Positions 16,602 through 25,905 of a stretch of DNA of 64,000 nucleotides are shown one piece after another. The notes beneath the pieces are model-generated. The model saw nothing but the letters and a program-made list of their open reading frames with translations. It ran no database searches and was not told where the DNA came from. The position numbers and the translations under genes are program-made. The DNA lies in NCBI GenBank assembly GCA_035301985.1, contig DATGTE010000020.1:1-64000 (forward strand), read 5' to 3'. The stretch is from DASUXY01 sp035301985 (lineage in GTDB: Bacteria > Bacillota > Bacilli > Bacillales > Amphibacillaceae). The stretch's first letter is position 1. Every line of letters starts with the position of its first letter.

Positions 16602-17677
16602 TCCAATAATAATAATTCAGAACTGAACCCTGGCCCTAATGCTGACAATACACTTTTCTTGTTTCGAACCTTTGTTTCCTTCAGCCATTTTTCCAAAACG
16701 TATAAAACGGTTGCTGATGACATATTGCCGTGATGTTTCAGGATGTTATATGAATGTAATAATTTAGGCCTAGAGATGGAACATGCCCCTTCCATCGCTT
16801 CTAAGACTTTTCTTCCTCCTGGATGAGCAATAAAGGAATGAATATCTTGTTCTGTCAGCTGATGCGAAGTGAGAAAATCATCCAGATGATTTTTCCAAAC
16901 CGTATGGACAAGATTAGGAATGTTTTTCGAAAAAATAACTTCAAAGCCTTGATTCGTTACGTTCCATCCCATCACTTGAGAGCTATTTTTTTCAGTAACC
17001 GAACTCGTCTGGATAATTTTTGGCCCGTTTTGCTTTTGATAGTTCTGATAAGGGGAACGTTCACCCATCAGTAATACAGCGCTTGTTCCATCTCCAAAAA
17101 GTGCTGTACCGATGAGGTTACTTTTCCGCATATCCCCTTTTTGGAAGGTCAAACTGCACAGTTCAGAACAAATGACGAGAACATTGTTATCGGGGTGGGC
17201 GACTAACCAATCACGTGCCCGTGATAAGCCAATGGCACCACCTGCACACCCTAATCCCCAAAGTGGCATGCGCATAACATTTGCGCGAAACGGTCGGTCA
17301 TTCATTAACAAGGTATCAATTGAGGGGGTCGCTATTCCCGTACTTGACACAAAAATAATCATATCAATCGCTTCAAAAGGAATATCTTTTTTTATAAAAT
17401 CACCGTTCGTCAAACAATGATCAATCGCCGATAAAGAATACTCGCGAGCAAATTGGACATATAAATCATTTTTTTCTTGAAAGGAATGATCCTTCAAAAA
17501 CCAATCAAGCCCTACAACAAGTTGGCGATTTGTAATGGCTGCCCGATCAAAGACAGACAATAAACGATCTAATTTCCGCTCTGAATATGTAAAAATCTGT
17601 TTAATTAAAGCTTTTACTTCATCTTGATGAATGTGATGATTTGGAATTCCGAGTCCGACTGAACTAATATATGCCAT
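16589..17677 (-). CDS. bpsA: Type III polyketide synthase (chalcone synthase-like, BpsA)
   Basis: The 362-residue enzyme condenses long-chain acyl-CoA with malonyl-CoA to give alkylpyrones in characterised Bacillus relatives. The catalytic cysteine lies in WGLGCAGGAIG (about residue 144), the His in SFIAHPGG, and the Asn in HGNMSSATVLYVLE. The start is ATG 17677 (MAYISSVG), behind AAGGTGA; an earlier in-frame start adds an unrelated 21 residues. It forms an operon with the methyltransferase gene and is divergent from the ba3 oxidase operon. Confidence 0.93.
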   Translation of the reverse strand: MAYISSVGLGIPNHHIHQDEVKALIKQIFTYSERKLDRLLSVFDRAAITNRQLVVGLDWFLKDHSFQEKNDLYVQFAREYSLSAIDHCLTNGDFIKKDIPFEAIDMIIFVSSTGIATPSIDTLLMNDRPFRANVMRMPLWGLGCAGGAIGLSRARDWLVAHPDNNVLVICSELCSLTFQKGDMRKSNLIGTALFGDGTSAVLLMGERSPYQNYQKQNGPKIIQTSSVTEKNSSQVMGWNVTNQGFEVIFSKNIPNLVHTVWKNHLDDFLTSHQLTEQDIHSFIAHPGGRKVLEAMEGACSISRPKLLHSYNILKHHGNMSSATVLYVLEKWLKETKVRNKKSVLSALGPGFSSELLLLEWDQ

Positions 17678-17907
17678 ATTTTCACCTTTTTTACTACTTA
17701 TCTTTACCACCTTGTCACAAATTATTACTTGTTTCGTCACATAAATTTCACAAACTTTCCTAACTCAAAGGTTACTAAAGCCTTTGTCATAAAGGTTTTA
17801 AAGCTTATTGAAAACTTTGTGAAACGTTGGCAAATCGCGTTCATTCTGTTTGCAAATTGTGTATGATGAAAATAGAAAGGAATTCACAGAAAAGGGGTTG
17901 AGAAGAC

Positions 17908-18051
17908 ATGAGTCAATCTGTACAGGATAACAAACAGCTCAACAATAACGAAGAACCCAACCTAAAAGGAACGCTAATATCTGTTTTGATATTAGGAACC
18001 TTAATCGTTGTTAGCTGGTTTGGAGTGTATGCCCTATTTATGCTTAGGTAG
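17908..18051 (+). CDS. cbaD: Cytochrome c oxidase subunit IIa (CbaD-like), 47 residues
   Basis: This short frame was read directly from the sequence. After a polar N-terminus it has one transmembrane helix (GTLISVLILGTLIVVSWFGV) and ends YALFMLR. Subunit IIa is a single-helix protein that completes the fold of subunit II in ba3-type oxidases such as that of Thermus. It is the first gene of the oxidase operon, with AAAGGGGTTGAG upstream and the subunit II start 30 nt downstream. Confidence 0.88.
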   Translation: MSQSVQDNKQLNNNEEPNLKGTLISVLILGTLIVVSWFGVYALFMLR

Positions 18052-18081
18052 TCATAGAACATGTGAGGGAGAGAAAAAGAT

Positions 18082-18585
18082 ATGCAATTACACAAGTATG
18101 AAAAAATATGGTTGGTATTTGGAATTGGATCTCTCGTTGTCTTTTTACTTGTACTTGGTTTTGGTGCCTTTTGGAAAGGTACACATCCCCAAAGTCATGG
18201 ACAATTGATTGATCCAGAAAACATTGAAGCAAACGATGCATTTAAGCCAGAAAATCTTGGCATCACGAAGGTAGATGACGACAAATACATCGTCAATATC
18301 GTCGCTTCAGCATTTAATTATGATTTAGGGGAAGATGAAGATGGTGAACCTGTAAAACACATTCGTATACCAAAAGGTTCAACAGTTCTGTTCCAAGCAA
18401 CATCACCTGATGTCGTTCACGGATTGAACGTTGCTGGAACAAACGTAAACATGATGATTGAACCAGGATATGTTAGTAAAATCGAAACAGAAATGAATCA
18501 AACAGGCGAATTTACCCTCGTTTGTAATGAGTACTGTGGTGTAGGTCACCATTTAATGTATGCAACTGTGGAGGTGTATGACTAA
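18082..18585 (+). CDS. cbaB: ba3-type cytochrome c oxidase subunit II
   Basis: The 167-residue protein has one N-terminal transmembrane helix (about residues 10-30) and an external cupredoxin domain that holds the binuclear CuA centre and takes electrons from cytochrome c. The CuA ligands are visible as CNEYCGVGHHLM near the C-terminus plus the earlier His in SPDVVHGLNV. The size is short, like the Thermus ba3 subunit II and unlike the long caa3 form. Its stop codon region abuts subunit I (TAATGG), so translation is coupled. Confidence 0.95.
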   Translation: MQLHKYEKIWLVFGIGSLVVFLLVLGFGAFWKGTHPQSHGQLIDPENIEANDAFKPENLGITKVDDDKYIVNIVASAFNYDLGEDEDGEPVKHIRIPKGSTVLFQATSPDVVHGLNVAGTNVNMMIEPGYVSKIETEMNQTGEFTLVCNEYCGVGHHLMYATVEVYD

Positions 18586-20276
18586 TGGGAGTTAAAAGTT
18601 TAGAAGCCGATCATGTTGATCCTTCAGCGCAGAAATTACCACTTAGTAAGAAGCAAAAGAACTTATATATGTCGTTTATGACGGTTTCGATTATCGCTTT
18701 ACTTATCGGTGGACTCATGGGACTTTTACAAACCTTAGTGAGATCCGGAAAAGTCTCATTGCCAGCAAGCATTGATTACTATCAAGTGTTAACGGTCCAT
18801 GGTGTGATTCTTGGACTTGTCATGACAACCTTTTTCATCATCGGTTTTCAATATTCATTGATGGGAAGAACGGTTGGTATGACAGATAAGCAAAGAAAAT
18901 GGGGCTGGGTTAGTTTCTGGTTAATGCTCCTAGGAACGATTATGTCCGCTACGATGATTTTATTAGGACAAGGTAGCGTACTGTATACGTTCTATGCACC
19001 TTTACGAGCACACCCTGTTTTCTATTTCGGACTTGCCTTCTTGATTGTTGGAACTTGGATTGCCGCAATCATTAATTTTAGACAAATATACTTATGGAAA
19101 AAGAAGTATCCAGGTGAAAAAACGCCATTACCTGCATTTATGGTAACCATTAATATGCTGATGTGGGTAATCGCTTCACTCGGAGTTGCTTCTGCAGTAA
19201 TTATTCAGTTTATTCCTTGGTCCTTAGGCTATGCTGAAACGATTAACATTTTAGTAACACGTACGCTGTTTTGGTATTTTGGACACCCTCTTGTCTATTT
19301 CTGGTTGTTACCTGCCTACATGGCTTGGTATGTAATTATACCGAAAATTATTGGTGGAAAAATCTTTAGTGATGCATTGGCAAGATTGTCCTTTGTTTTG
19401 TTACTATTTTTCTCAATCCCAGTAGGATTTCACCACCAGTTAACAGAACCTGGAATTCCTGCTACTTGGAAGTTTATCCAAGTTATTTTGACAATGATGG
19501 TCGTTGTACCAACATTGATGACGGCATTTTCACTATTCGCTACATTTGAAATTACGGGCCGTAAAAAAGGATACAAAGGATTATTCGGATGGTTTAAAGC
19601 TTTACCTTGGAAAGACGTTCGTTTCTTGGCACCGTTCTTAGGAATGCTTTTCTTCATCCCAGGTGGAATCGGTGGAATTATTAACGGTTCTCACCAGTTG
19701 AATACAGTCGTTCATAACACGATTTGGGTAACCGGACACTTCCACTTGACGGTTGCTGGAGCAGTAATTTTAACGTTCTTCGGTATTGCACACTGGTTAA
19801 TTCCACATTTAACGGGAAGAAAATTAACCCCGCAAATTAACCGACTTGGAATTATTCAAGCCGTTCTATGGACAATTGGAATGACAATTATGTCAGGTGC
19901 TATGCACATTGCTGGACTGTTAGGTGCACCGAGACGTTCGAGTTTCTCTGAATATGCAGGTGGAGAACAAGTAACAGAATGGATTGGTTATCAAGTTGCC
20001 CAAGCAGTCGGTGGATCGATTTTATTCATCGCAATTTTGTTAATCGTCTACAACGTCATCAAAATGGCCTTCTTTGCTCCTAAAGGTGAAGAAGAGTATC
20101 CACTTGCTGAAGAAGAAGAAGACGCAGAACCTACTCCAGCGTTCTTCGAAAACTGGAAGCTATGGATTGCGATTACACTCGCATTAATCATCTTCGCTTA
20201 CGGTGTACCGTTTGTGGATATGATTAATTACTCACCACCAGGATCACCACCATTCGACTGGCCAATCGGAAAATAA
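18585..20276 (+). CDS. cbaA: ba3-type cytochrome c oxidase subunit I
   Basis: The 563-residue membrane protein has 12-13 helices and the haem-copper oxidase histidines: HGVILGLVM region (haem ligand), HPLVYFWLLPAYM (CuB His and the Tyr segment), FHHQLTEPG (CuB His pair) and TGHFHLTVAGA (haem ligands). It reduces oxygen to water and pumps protons. The divergent HPLVYFWLLPAY motif and small subunit II place it in the B-type (ba3/b(o/a)3) group. A charged loop near residue 505 is very acidic. It is the last gene of the operon. Confidence 0.96.
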   Translation: MGVKSLEADHVDPSAQKLPLSKKQKNLYMSFMTVSIIALLIGGLMGLLQTLVRSGKVSLPASIDYYQVLTVHGVILGLVMTTFFIIGFQYSLMGRTVGMTDKQRKWGWVSFWLMLLGTIMSATMILLGQGSVLYTFYAPLRAHPVFYFGLAFLIVGTWIAAIINFRQIYLWKKKYPGEKTPLPAFMVTINMLMWVIASLGVASAVIIQFIPWSLGYAETINILVTRTLFWYFGHPLVYFWLLPAYMAWYVIIPKIIGGKIFSDALARLSFVLLLFFSIPVGFHHQLTEPGIPATWKFIQVILTMMVVVPTLMTAFSLFATFEITGRKKGYKGLFGWFKALPWKDVRFLAPFLGMLFFIPGGIGGIINGSHQLNTVVHNTIWVTGHFHLTVAGAVILTFFGIAHWLIPHLTGRKLTPQINRLGIIQAVLWTIGMTIMSGAMHIAGLLGAPRRSSFSEYAGGEQVTEWIGYQVAQAVGGSILFIAILLIVYNVIKMAFFAPKGEEEYPLAEEEEDAEPTPAFFENWKLWIAITLALIIFAYGVPFVDMINYSPPGSPPFDWPIGK

Positions 20277-20280
20277 CGAT

Positions 20281-20311
20281 AAAAAACAGGGGAATATTCC
20301 CCTGTTTTTTT
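20281..20311 (+). terminator. Terminator of the ba3 oxidase operon
   Basis: A near-perfect palindrome, AAAAACAGGGGAATATTCCC and its completion, gives a GC-rich stem followed by TTTTTT. The A-tract on the other side makes it able to act in both directions. Confidence 0.93.
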
Positions 20312-20348
20312 ATGGGATGTGAGATGGACCTCCCCCCTATTCTCTTCA

Positions 20349-21494
20349 TCATCGTTCATTCTTACTTGATCTTTTACCAAAATATTGGTAGTAATCCGTG
20401 CGAATAAACCCATTGAAAAGCTTTCTTTTCTTCGTAGCCCTTCGTCCGAAATATTTCTCAAAATCTTTAAATGCCGTTAATATATACACACTCCAACCCG
20501 GATGCTCATTCATGATTTTTCCGAGATCTTTATACATACTTTTTACGATTTCTTTATTATTTAACCGTTGTCCGTACGGTGGATTTCCAACTAAATAACC
20601 ATACTCTTGTTGGATACGCAAATCTTTTACTTGCATTTGTTTCCATTGAATCAAATCCGTTAATCCAGCTTCCATACTATTATTTTTAGCGATATCAATC
20701 ATTTGGTGGTTAATATCTGAACCCAAAATATGTAGCTGTTGATTATAGTTCGCCTGATCTTCAGCTTCTATAAAAGCTTGTTCCCATACTTGATCTGGAA
20801 TGAAGCTCCACTGTTCAGAAGCAAAATTTCGATTGAACCCCGGTGCGATATTTTGCCCAATTAAAGCAGCTTCGATGGGAATCGTTCCAGAGCCACAGAA
20901 AGGGTCGATGAATGTTTCATCTGGACGCCAATTCGTTAACATAATAAGCGCAGCGGCTAATGTCTCTTTAAGAGGTGCTTCCCCTTGACCAACCCGATAT
21001 CCTCTTTTATGCAATCCTTCACCTGAAGTATCAATGGTAAGGGTTGCTATATCTTTATGTAGGGCGACTTCAATTTTATAAAGTGCTCCGTTTTCTGGCA
21101 TTTTCGAGGCGACACCGTATTTTAATTTTAATCGTTCAGCTACCGCCTTTTTTACAATTGCCTGACAATCGGGTACACTATACAATTTCGATTTGTGTGA
21201 TTTACCTGAAACAGGGAATTTACCGTCTTCACTAATAAATTGTTCCCAAGGCAAGGCCTTTGTAGATTCAAATAACTCGTCAAAAGATGTCGCTTTAAAC
21301 GTTCCTACGACAAGTTTCACTCGATCAGCTACACGTAACCATAAATTACTACGAGGTATTGCAGATATTGGAGCTTCATATATTACTTTCCCATTTTCAA
21401 CAGTCGTTTCATATCCTAAGCTTTTTACTTCTCTAGCCACGACAGACTCTAAGCCCATGGCGGCTGTGGCAATTAATGTAACATGTTGCGACAT
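20349..21494 (-). CDS. ypsC: THUMP-domain rRNA methyltransferase (YpsC, RlmL/RlmK-like)
   Basis: The 381-residue protein has an N-terminal THUMP RNA-binding domain (about residues 1-155) followed by a Rossmann methyltransferase domain. The SAM-binding motif is FIDPFCGSGTIPIEAALIG (about residue 193) and the catalytic motif is GNPPYGQRL (about 308), typical of N2-guanine methyltransferases of 23S rRNA. The position next to rnpB and gpsB matches ypsC in B. subtilis. The exact target base is not read from the sequence. Confidence 0.93.
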   Translation of the reverse strand: MSQHVTLIATAAMGLESVVAREVKSLGYETTVENGKVIYEAPISAIPRSNLWLRVADRVKLVVGTFKATSFDELFESTKALPWEQFISEDGKFPVSGKSHKSKLYSVPDCQAIVKKAVAERLKLKYGVASKMPENGALYKIEVALHKDIATLTIDTSGEGLHKRGYRVGQGEAPLKETLAAALIMLTNWRPDETFIDPFCGSGTIPIEAALIGQNIAPGFNRNFASEQWSFIPDQVWEQAFIEAEDQANYNQQLHILGSDINHQMIDIAKNNSMEAGLTDLIQWKQMQVKDLRIQQEYGYLVGNPPYGQRLNNKEIVKSMYKDLGKIMNEHPGWSVYILTAFKDFEKYFGRRATKKRKLFNGFIRTDYYQYFGKRSSKNER

Positions 21495-21661
21495 TGATTT
21501 GTTCCTTTCATTGGAAATGTTTTTCTACCTTCTTAGTTTATCATAAAGCTGATTTCCTATCAGTGCATGATTTCTAAATCGATCCATCTTTTCGAATCAT
21601 TATCTATATTTTCTTTCTTCTATTCATGTTGTCTTACAATTGAGACATGAACTATCCATAA

Positions 21662-21718
21662 AAAAAGGAAAAATAACTTTTGATTGCGTTTTTTACGACA
21701 AAAGTTATTTTTCCTTTG
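21662..21718 (-). terminator. Terminator of rnpB
   Basis: AAAGGAAAAATAACTTTTG and its complement CAAAAGTTATTTTTCCTTT form a 19-bp stem followed by TTTTTTTA on the minus strand, directly after the 3' end of the RNase P RNA. Confidence 0.93.
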
Positions 21719-21729
21719 CAGTCGCCTGA

Positions 21730-22120
21730 TTGAATACTCGATAAGCCATGTTCTGTTCCATTGTATCTATTCGATGGCAATCTCATACAATGGATGTAAT
21801 CATCTATCTACAAGCAAATACTTGTCCCTCTTTCGGTTCTTTTTCCCTAATCAAGGGTGCCCCTACCTTTGTTTGGGTTGCTCACTCGTGGGGTTTACCG
21901 CGTTCCACTCAGAAAGTTTCCAATCTGAATCGTCACTGTGGCACTTTCAAGGGTATTCCATATTCGTACGAACGTAGGAACCTTCCTGCCGTTAACTATT
22001 GTATAGTTACCTTGACTTATGAATTGGTCAAGCACGAACGTTACAATCATCACAGATTGTGTGAGCATGGACTTTCCTCTATATGTTTATAACATACAGC
22101 GATTACATGAGTATTCAATT
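21730..22120 (-). ncRNA. rnpB: RNase P RNA, Bacillus type B
   Basis: This is the catalytic RNA that removes 5' leaders from precursor tRNA. The minus strand shows the conserved GAGGAAAGTCCATGCTC near the 5' end, AACGGCAG, the universal GTAAACCCCACGAGTGAGCA-type core segment and the 3' ACAGAACATGGCTTATCGA. The 5' GAATACTC pairs with the 3' GAGTATTC (helix P1), which sets the ends near 22118 and 21731. Its position between gpsB and ypsC matches B. subtilis. Length is about 390 nt, normal for type B. Confidence 0.97.
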
Positions 22121-22132
22121 ACTGCACCATCC

Positions 22133-22138
22133 ATTATA
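22133..22138 (-). promoter_or_regulatory. -10 box of the rnpB promoter
   Basis: A perfect TATAAT on the minus strand lies about 15 nt before the mature 5' end of the RNase P RNA. No good -35 box is visible at 17 nt (ATGCAA is the best match). Confidence 0.5.
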
Positions 22139-22243
22139 ACACATATGTTAAGGTTTTGCATCTTTTTTCTTTGTATAGATCGTAACATGATATTTTCCGA
22201 TGAACTTTATTTTATCATGGAACGACCTTTTAATATCTTTCAT

Positions 22244-22573
22244 TTATTCCGAATCCGCATATTTTTTTCCGAACACTTCTTTTTCTAAATTGGACAAGCG
22301 TTTTAATATATCATAGTTCACTGGTTGAGTCGGTTGAGTTGCTTTTCGTTGTGGTTCTTCCTCATCTTGTTTTATTTTTAATTGTTGTTCACTCTGCTTC
22401 AATCGTTTATTTTCTCTCGTCAGTTGATTGATTTTCTGTTGAAAAACGTGATAATCTTGAATGATAATATCTAAAAATTCATCTACTTCTTCCTGATGAT
22501 AACCACGCATAGACGTTTTAAATTCTTTTTCTAGAATTTCTTTTCCACTCAGTTGGATATTCTTTGAATCCAT
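22244..22573 (-). CDS. gpsB: Cell division and growth regulator GpsB
   Basis: The 109-residue coiled-coil protein is a DivIVA paralog that shuttles PBP1 between septum and side wall. The DivIVA-like N-terminal domain reads ILEKEFKTSMRGYHQEEVDEFLD (about residues 12-34), followed by a predicted coiled coil (QQKINQLTRENKRLKQ) and a short C-terminal domain. The start is ATG 22573 with GAGGTGA 6 nt upstream. It is upstream of rnpB, as in B. subtilis. PBP1, its partner in B. subtilis, is encoded at 25906-28743. Confidence 0.95.
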   Translation of the reverse strand: MDSKNIQLSGKEILEKEFKTSMRGYHQEEVDEFLDIIIQDYHVFQQKINQLTRENKRLKQSEQQLKIKQDEEEPQRKATQPTQPVNYDILKRLSNLEKEVFGKKYADSE

Positions 22574-22692
22574 AGTGATCACCTCTTGTTTTAAGTTCCA
22601 ATGGTCATTTGTTTTAGAGCTTGTTTGTATACTTAATCTCATTGTATTACGAACAATATATTTTATGTTCGTTTACTATATATTATAGCATT

Positions 22693-22729
22693 AAAAAGGG
22701 AGCCGAGAAACTCAGCTCCTTGCCCTTTT
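22693..22729 (-). terminator. Terminator of the cytidine deaminase gene
   Basis: On the minus strand GGAGCTGAG and CTCGGCTCC pair around a TTT loop and are followed by CTTTTTAA. It sits just after the cdd stop codon. Confidence 0.8.
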
Positions 22730-22735
22730 CATGTC

Positions 22736-23134
22736 TTAATCCGTTAGATCTGTCGATTTAAAAGAAAAAGGTAATAAATCTGCCATTGTCACGGTTTTTA
22801 CAAGTTGGTCACGATTTGTTAAGTGGATGCTCACCGTTGGCTTGAAAAACTCGCTCATCACCTGACGACATGCCCCGCATGGTGATATAGGGCTTTTTGT
22901 ATCCGCTACGATAGCCATTTCTACAAAATTCTTTTCCCCAGCCGACAACGCTTTAAAAATAGCCACTCGTTCGGCACAACATGTCATTGAATAGGCAGCA
23001 TTTTCGATGTTACAGCCCGTGTATATTTTCTGAGAATGGGTTCGGAGAGCGGCTCCAACGGAAAATTTTGAGTATGGTGCATACGCTTGTTCTTTAGCCT
23101 GTAATGCTTCAGCGATTAACTGATTTATGGTCAT
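22736..23134 (-). CDS. cdd: Cytidine deaminase
   Basis: The 132-residue tetrameric-type enzyme deaminates cytidine and deoxycytidine in pyrimidine salvage. The zinc site is visible as CAERVAIFKA (Cys plus catalytic Glu) and PCGACRQVM; the substrate loop is FSVGAALRT...GCNIENAAY. I choose ATG 23134 because TAGGGG lies 8 nt upstream and the resulting length matches the family; the longer frame adds a non-family N-terminus. It lies between yppE and gpsB, a place where cdd is not found in B. subtilis. Confidence 0.95.
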   Translation of the reverse strand: MTINQLIAEALQAKEQAYAPYSKFSVGAALRTHSQKIYTGCNIENAAYSMTCCAERVAIFKALSAGEKNFVEMAIVADTKSPISPCGACRQVMSEFFKPTVSIHLTNRDQLVKTVTMADLLPFSFKSTDLTD

Positions 23135-23246
23135 GTTTCCAACCCCTATTACGTAGTCTTTGTTTATAGAAATGATTACGTCCGGTTGCGTATTCAATGT
23201 GCACGGACAGGTTGTTTTTGTTTATATCAAAATAGCATTCCCTTGA

Positions 23247-23594
23247 TTATATATTTCTGAGCAATTGATCGAAAATAAACTGGACAGAATGATTCAGTTC
23301 CATATAACGTTTTCGTCTTACATCTTTATAGAAACTATGCATCAGTAGCAACTGCATGTTTTCCTTAGTTGAAATGATTTGCTGCGGATGCACATTGATC
23401 CGTTCGGTTTTGATCGTTTGTAAGGCTGTCTCCTCCCACAATTCTAGCAATTGAAAAATAGGTTCGGTTTGCTGTCTAACATTCGAAAAAAATTGATAAT
23501 CACGCCGGTTTTTTGGGAGCGTTTGCTCTTCGTAGATGGTTTTTAAGTGATCAAGATGACTCTCTAATTGTTTGGTTTGTTCTGTTAAATCCAC
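23247..23594 (-). CDS. yppE: YppE-like protein (DUF1798)
   Basis: The 115-residue soluble, helical protein has conserved-looking segments YEEQTLPKNRRDYQFFSNVR and HSFYKDVRRKRYMELNHSVQ that match what I recall of YppE. YppE folds as a helical bundle; its role is unknown. Its place between gpsB and the yppC/recU genes matches B. subtilis. It probably forms a loose minus-strand group with the neighbouring small gene. Confidence 0.8.
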   Translation of the reverse strand: MDLTEQTKQLESHLDHLKTIYEEQTLPKNRRDYQFFSNVRQQTEPIFQLLELWEETALQTIKTERINVHPQQIISTKENMQLLLMHSFYKDVRRKRYMELNHSVQFIFDQLLRNI

Positions 23595-23710
23595 TAGCCT
23601 ACCTACCTTTTGCTTTGAATGATTTATTGTACGTACACTTTATCATGAATTGTATCGTTTCGCCAAACATAGCGATGTAAAGAATCGATAAGCGAAAAGT
23701 AACCCCTTGT

Positions 23711-23920
23711 TTAATCACTTATTTGCTTGAGCCGTTGCAATACGTAGGTCATCTCCTCACAACGACGCTGGAAATGATCCATGACGCTGTGTTCAACGCT
23801 CGTTAACAAGTTTTCTTCGATTAAACATACTTGTTCACGTAATGCCTCAAAAGCAAGCTCCAGTTCTTTTTTTTCTTCACTGTTTGGATACGGATGAACA
23901 TCGTAAATGAATCCACTCAT
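23711..23920 (-). CDS. Small helical protein of unknown function, yppD position
   Basis: The 69-residue frame starts at ATG 23920 behind GAGGTGG. After MSGFIYDVHPYPNSEEKKEL it is rich in Leu, Glu and Gln and is probably an alpha-helical hairpin (LELAFEALREQVCLIEENLL, RCEEMTYVLQRLKQI). Its position between yppE and yppC corresponds to yppD in B. subtilis, but I cannot confirm homology by eye. No motif suggests a function. Confidence 0.65.
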   Translation of the reverse strand: MSGFIYDVHPYPNSEEKKELELAFEALREQVCLIEENLLTSVEHSVMDHFQRRCEEMTYVLQRLKQISD

Positions 23921-24117
23921 ATCAACCACCTCGTCCTTTTAAATGTCAATACTGGATTCTGTAATCAAATGTGAACTCCTGCATGTTCGACAAAACTAGA
24001 ATCGATTAAACAAAACGAGTTGGATCTTTCGTAGATTGTTTGTTTAGGTAAAAAATAGACGAATCAAAGGAATAAGACGTGCGGATCGTAACAAACATTG
24101 TCTAGCACCGAGAACGA

Positions 24118-25080
24118 CTATTGAAAATTGGAGAAGATTTGTTTGAAACGACTATAGGCGTACAATAAATACCGTTTACTATAGAAGCGTAAGGACATCT
24201 CTTGGAGATTTGGTTTCATAATTGGAGTAAACCATGTTTTCTTCACTTGATAATGATCGAGCCAATCTTTGCGGATCTGGTCCTTATGCCTAATGTTTGG
24301 GTAAGCTAGACGTAGCATTGGACTCGGTGGTAAATGTATATTTAGAAACTGTTCATAATCGCGTCTCGATCCCGTGTGGTCAATCGTATGAATAAACTCA
24401 AGTAGTTGTCGATAGATTTTACGTGAATAGACGATAGAAGCGACTTTTTTCCCTAAGCGAATCCGTTTTTCGACGTTCGTAAATCCTCTGACAAACTCAC
24501 CATATATACGAGAAGACTTGGTCGGTATTAGTACAGCGTTCATCATGAAGAAATTTTGTAATCTATAAGGGAAACTGCTAAAGACTTGATCCTTAAAAAA
24601 AGGTTGTTTAATAACGGGCTGATCGATGACATGTTGTTCGTTGATAATCAAGGCATGCATCAGTCGGTTTCTATCTGTTGTTTTCCAAAAGTATGTCCAT
24701 TCTCTTTTCATAAATCGAGATACATGAAGTTCATCCAGTAAATGAAATAGTGGTTGATTTCGAAGCAATGATAACTGATAGACGAGGAGTTGGGGATAAG
24801 CATCTGAGAAAATAAGCCAATTTGCTCGTTCATACGTCATAAACAACCGTTGTCGTTCCTTGTGATTAAGGATTTTTTTATACGGGGATAAAGATAAATC
24901 AGTCATATTCCAGCCCGCATTTCTCGATACGATGCTTGCAACGAGCGCCCATTTTATTTCCGGATGTGTTCTATAAAACTTTTCATAAGCATTCGTCCGT
25001 TCAATATTATCGATATTATGCTTATTCGTCTGTTTTATTATATAATGTAGGTAGTCATCAGTTGTCCAATGCATTGCCAT
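24118..25080 (-). CDS. yppC: YppC-like protein (DUF2515)
   Basis: The 320-residue protein is basic and rich in aromatic residues, with no transmembrane helix or signal. The segment WALVASIVSRNAGWNMTDL (about residues 40-58) and the position divergent from recU match YppC/DUF2515 of Bacillus. The function is unknown. It begins with ATG 25080 behind a weak GAGCAGG site; the 123-nt divergent gap to recU holds the promoters of both. Confidence 0.85.
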   Translation of the reverse strand: MAMHWTTDDYLHYIIKQTNKHNIDNIERTNAYEKFYRTHPEIKWALVASIVSRNAGWNMTDLSLSPYKKILNHKERQRLFMTYERANWLIFSDAYPQLLVYQLSLLRNQPLFHLLDELHVSRFMKREWTYFWKTTDRNRLMHALIINEQHVIDQPVIKQPFFKDQVFSSFPYRLQNFFMMNAVLIPTKSSRIYGEFVRGFTNVEKRIRLGKKVASIVYSRKIYRQLLEFIHTIDHTGSRRDYEQFLNIHLPPSPMLRLAYPNIRHKDQIRKDWLDHYQVKKTWFTPIMKPNLQEMSLRFYSKRYLLYAYSRFKQIFSNFQ

Positions 25081-25203
25081 AAAACCTGCTCTCTTTTTTT
25101 ATGATTTATAAAAAAAACTACATTCGTGTTACAGTTCGATTCAGGAGGTTATCAATTGATATTTTTTCTGTTATGATACTGTATTATACTAGGGGGATAT
25201 ATA

Positions 25204-25794
25204 ATGAATTATCCAAATGGGCAACGAAGAACAAATCATTATAAGTCTTTTTCACAACGTAGACAAGGATACAGTAATCGTGGAATGACTTTAGAAAAAG
25301 ATATCAACGTTACGAATTCATTTTATTTGAACACGAACCGGGCAGTCATCCATAAAAAACCGACCCCTGTTCAAATTGTCAATGTAAATTATCCGAAGCG
25401 AAGTGCTGCGGTCATTACAGAAGCATATTTTAAACAACCTTCGACAACGGATTACAATGGAATATATCGGAATTATTACATCGATTTCGAGGCGAAGGAA
25501 ACAAAAAACAAAACTTCTTTTCCTTTAGCAAATATTCATGAACATCAAGTAAAACATATGGATTTAATCGTACAACATGGTGGAATTAGTTTTATCATCA
25601 TTCGTTTTACCATGCATGATGAAACCTATTATCTGCCGGCCGATACCCTTTTATCGCATTGGCATATGAAGAAAAATGGAGGTCGGAAATCAATTCCTTA
25701 TGAAACAATTGCACAAGAGGGGTATTTGATCCCATTCCAATATCAAGCAAGAGTTGATTTTTTAAGCGTTATTGATCAATTATATTTTGAATGA
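25204..25794 (+). CDS. recU: Holliday junction resolvase RecU
   Basis: The 196-residue endonuclease cuts four-way junctions during recombinational repair and chromosome segregation. The RecU start (NYPNGQRRTNHYKS..SQRRQGYSNRGMTLEKDIN) is present. The catalytic metal site is in YYIDFEAKETKNKTSFPL (Asp, Glu-x-Lys; about residues 93-110). The start ATG 25204 follows AGGGGGAT. The downstream penicillin-binding protein gene is on the same strand, as in B. subtilis where recU-ponA is an operon. Confidence 0.97.
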   Translation: MNYPNGQRRTNHYKSFSQRRQGYSNRGMTLEKDINVTNSFYLNTNRAVIHKKPTPVQIVNVNYPKRSAAVITEAYFKQPSTTDYNGIYRNYYIDFEAKETKNKTSFPLANIHEHQVKHMDLIVQHGGISFIIIRFTMHDETYYLPADTLLSHWHMKKNGGRKSIPYETIAQEGYLIPFQYQARVDFLSVIDQLYFE

Positions 25795-25905
25795 TATTTT
25801 ATGTTAGGCTCATCGTGCCCACGTTTTTTTATCATTCAATCGTATCGTCATCCATATTTTGTAAAACATGGTAGGGGACGTATTTTTAGAATGGAGGAAA
25901 GTTCT

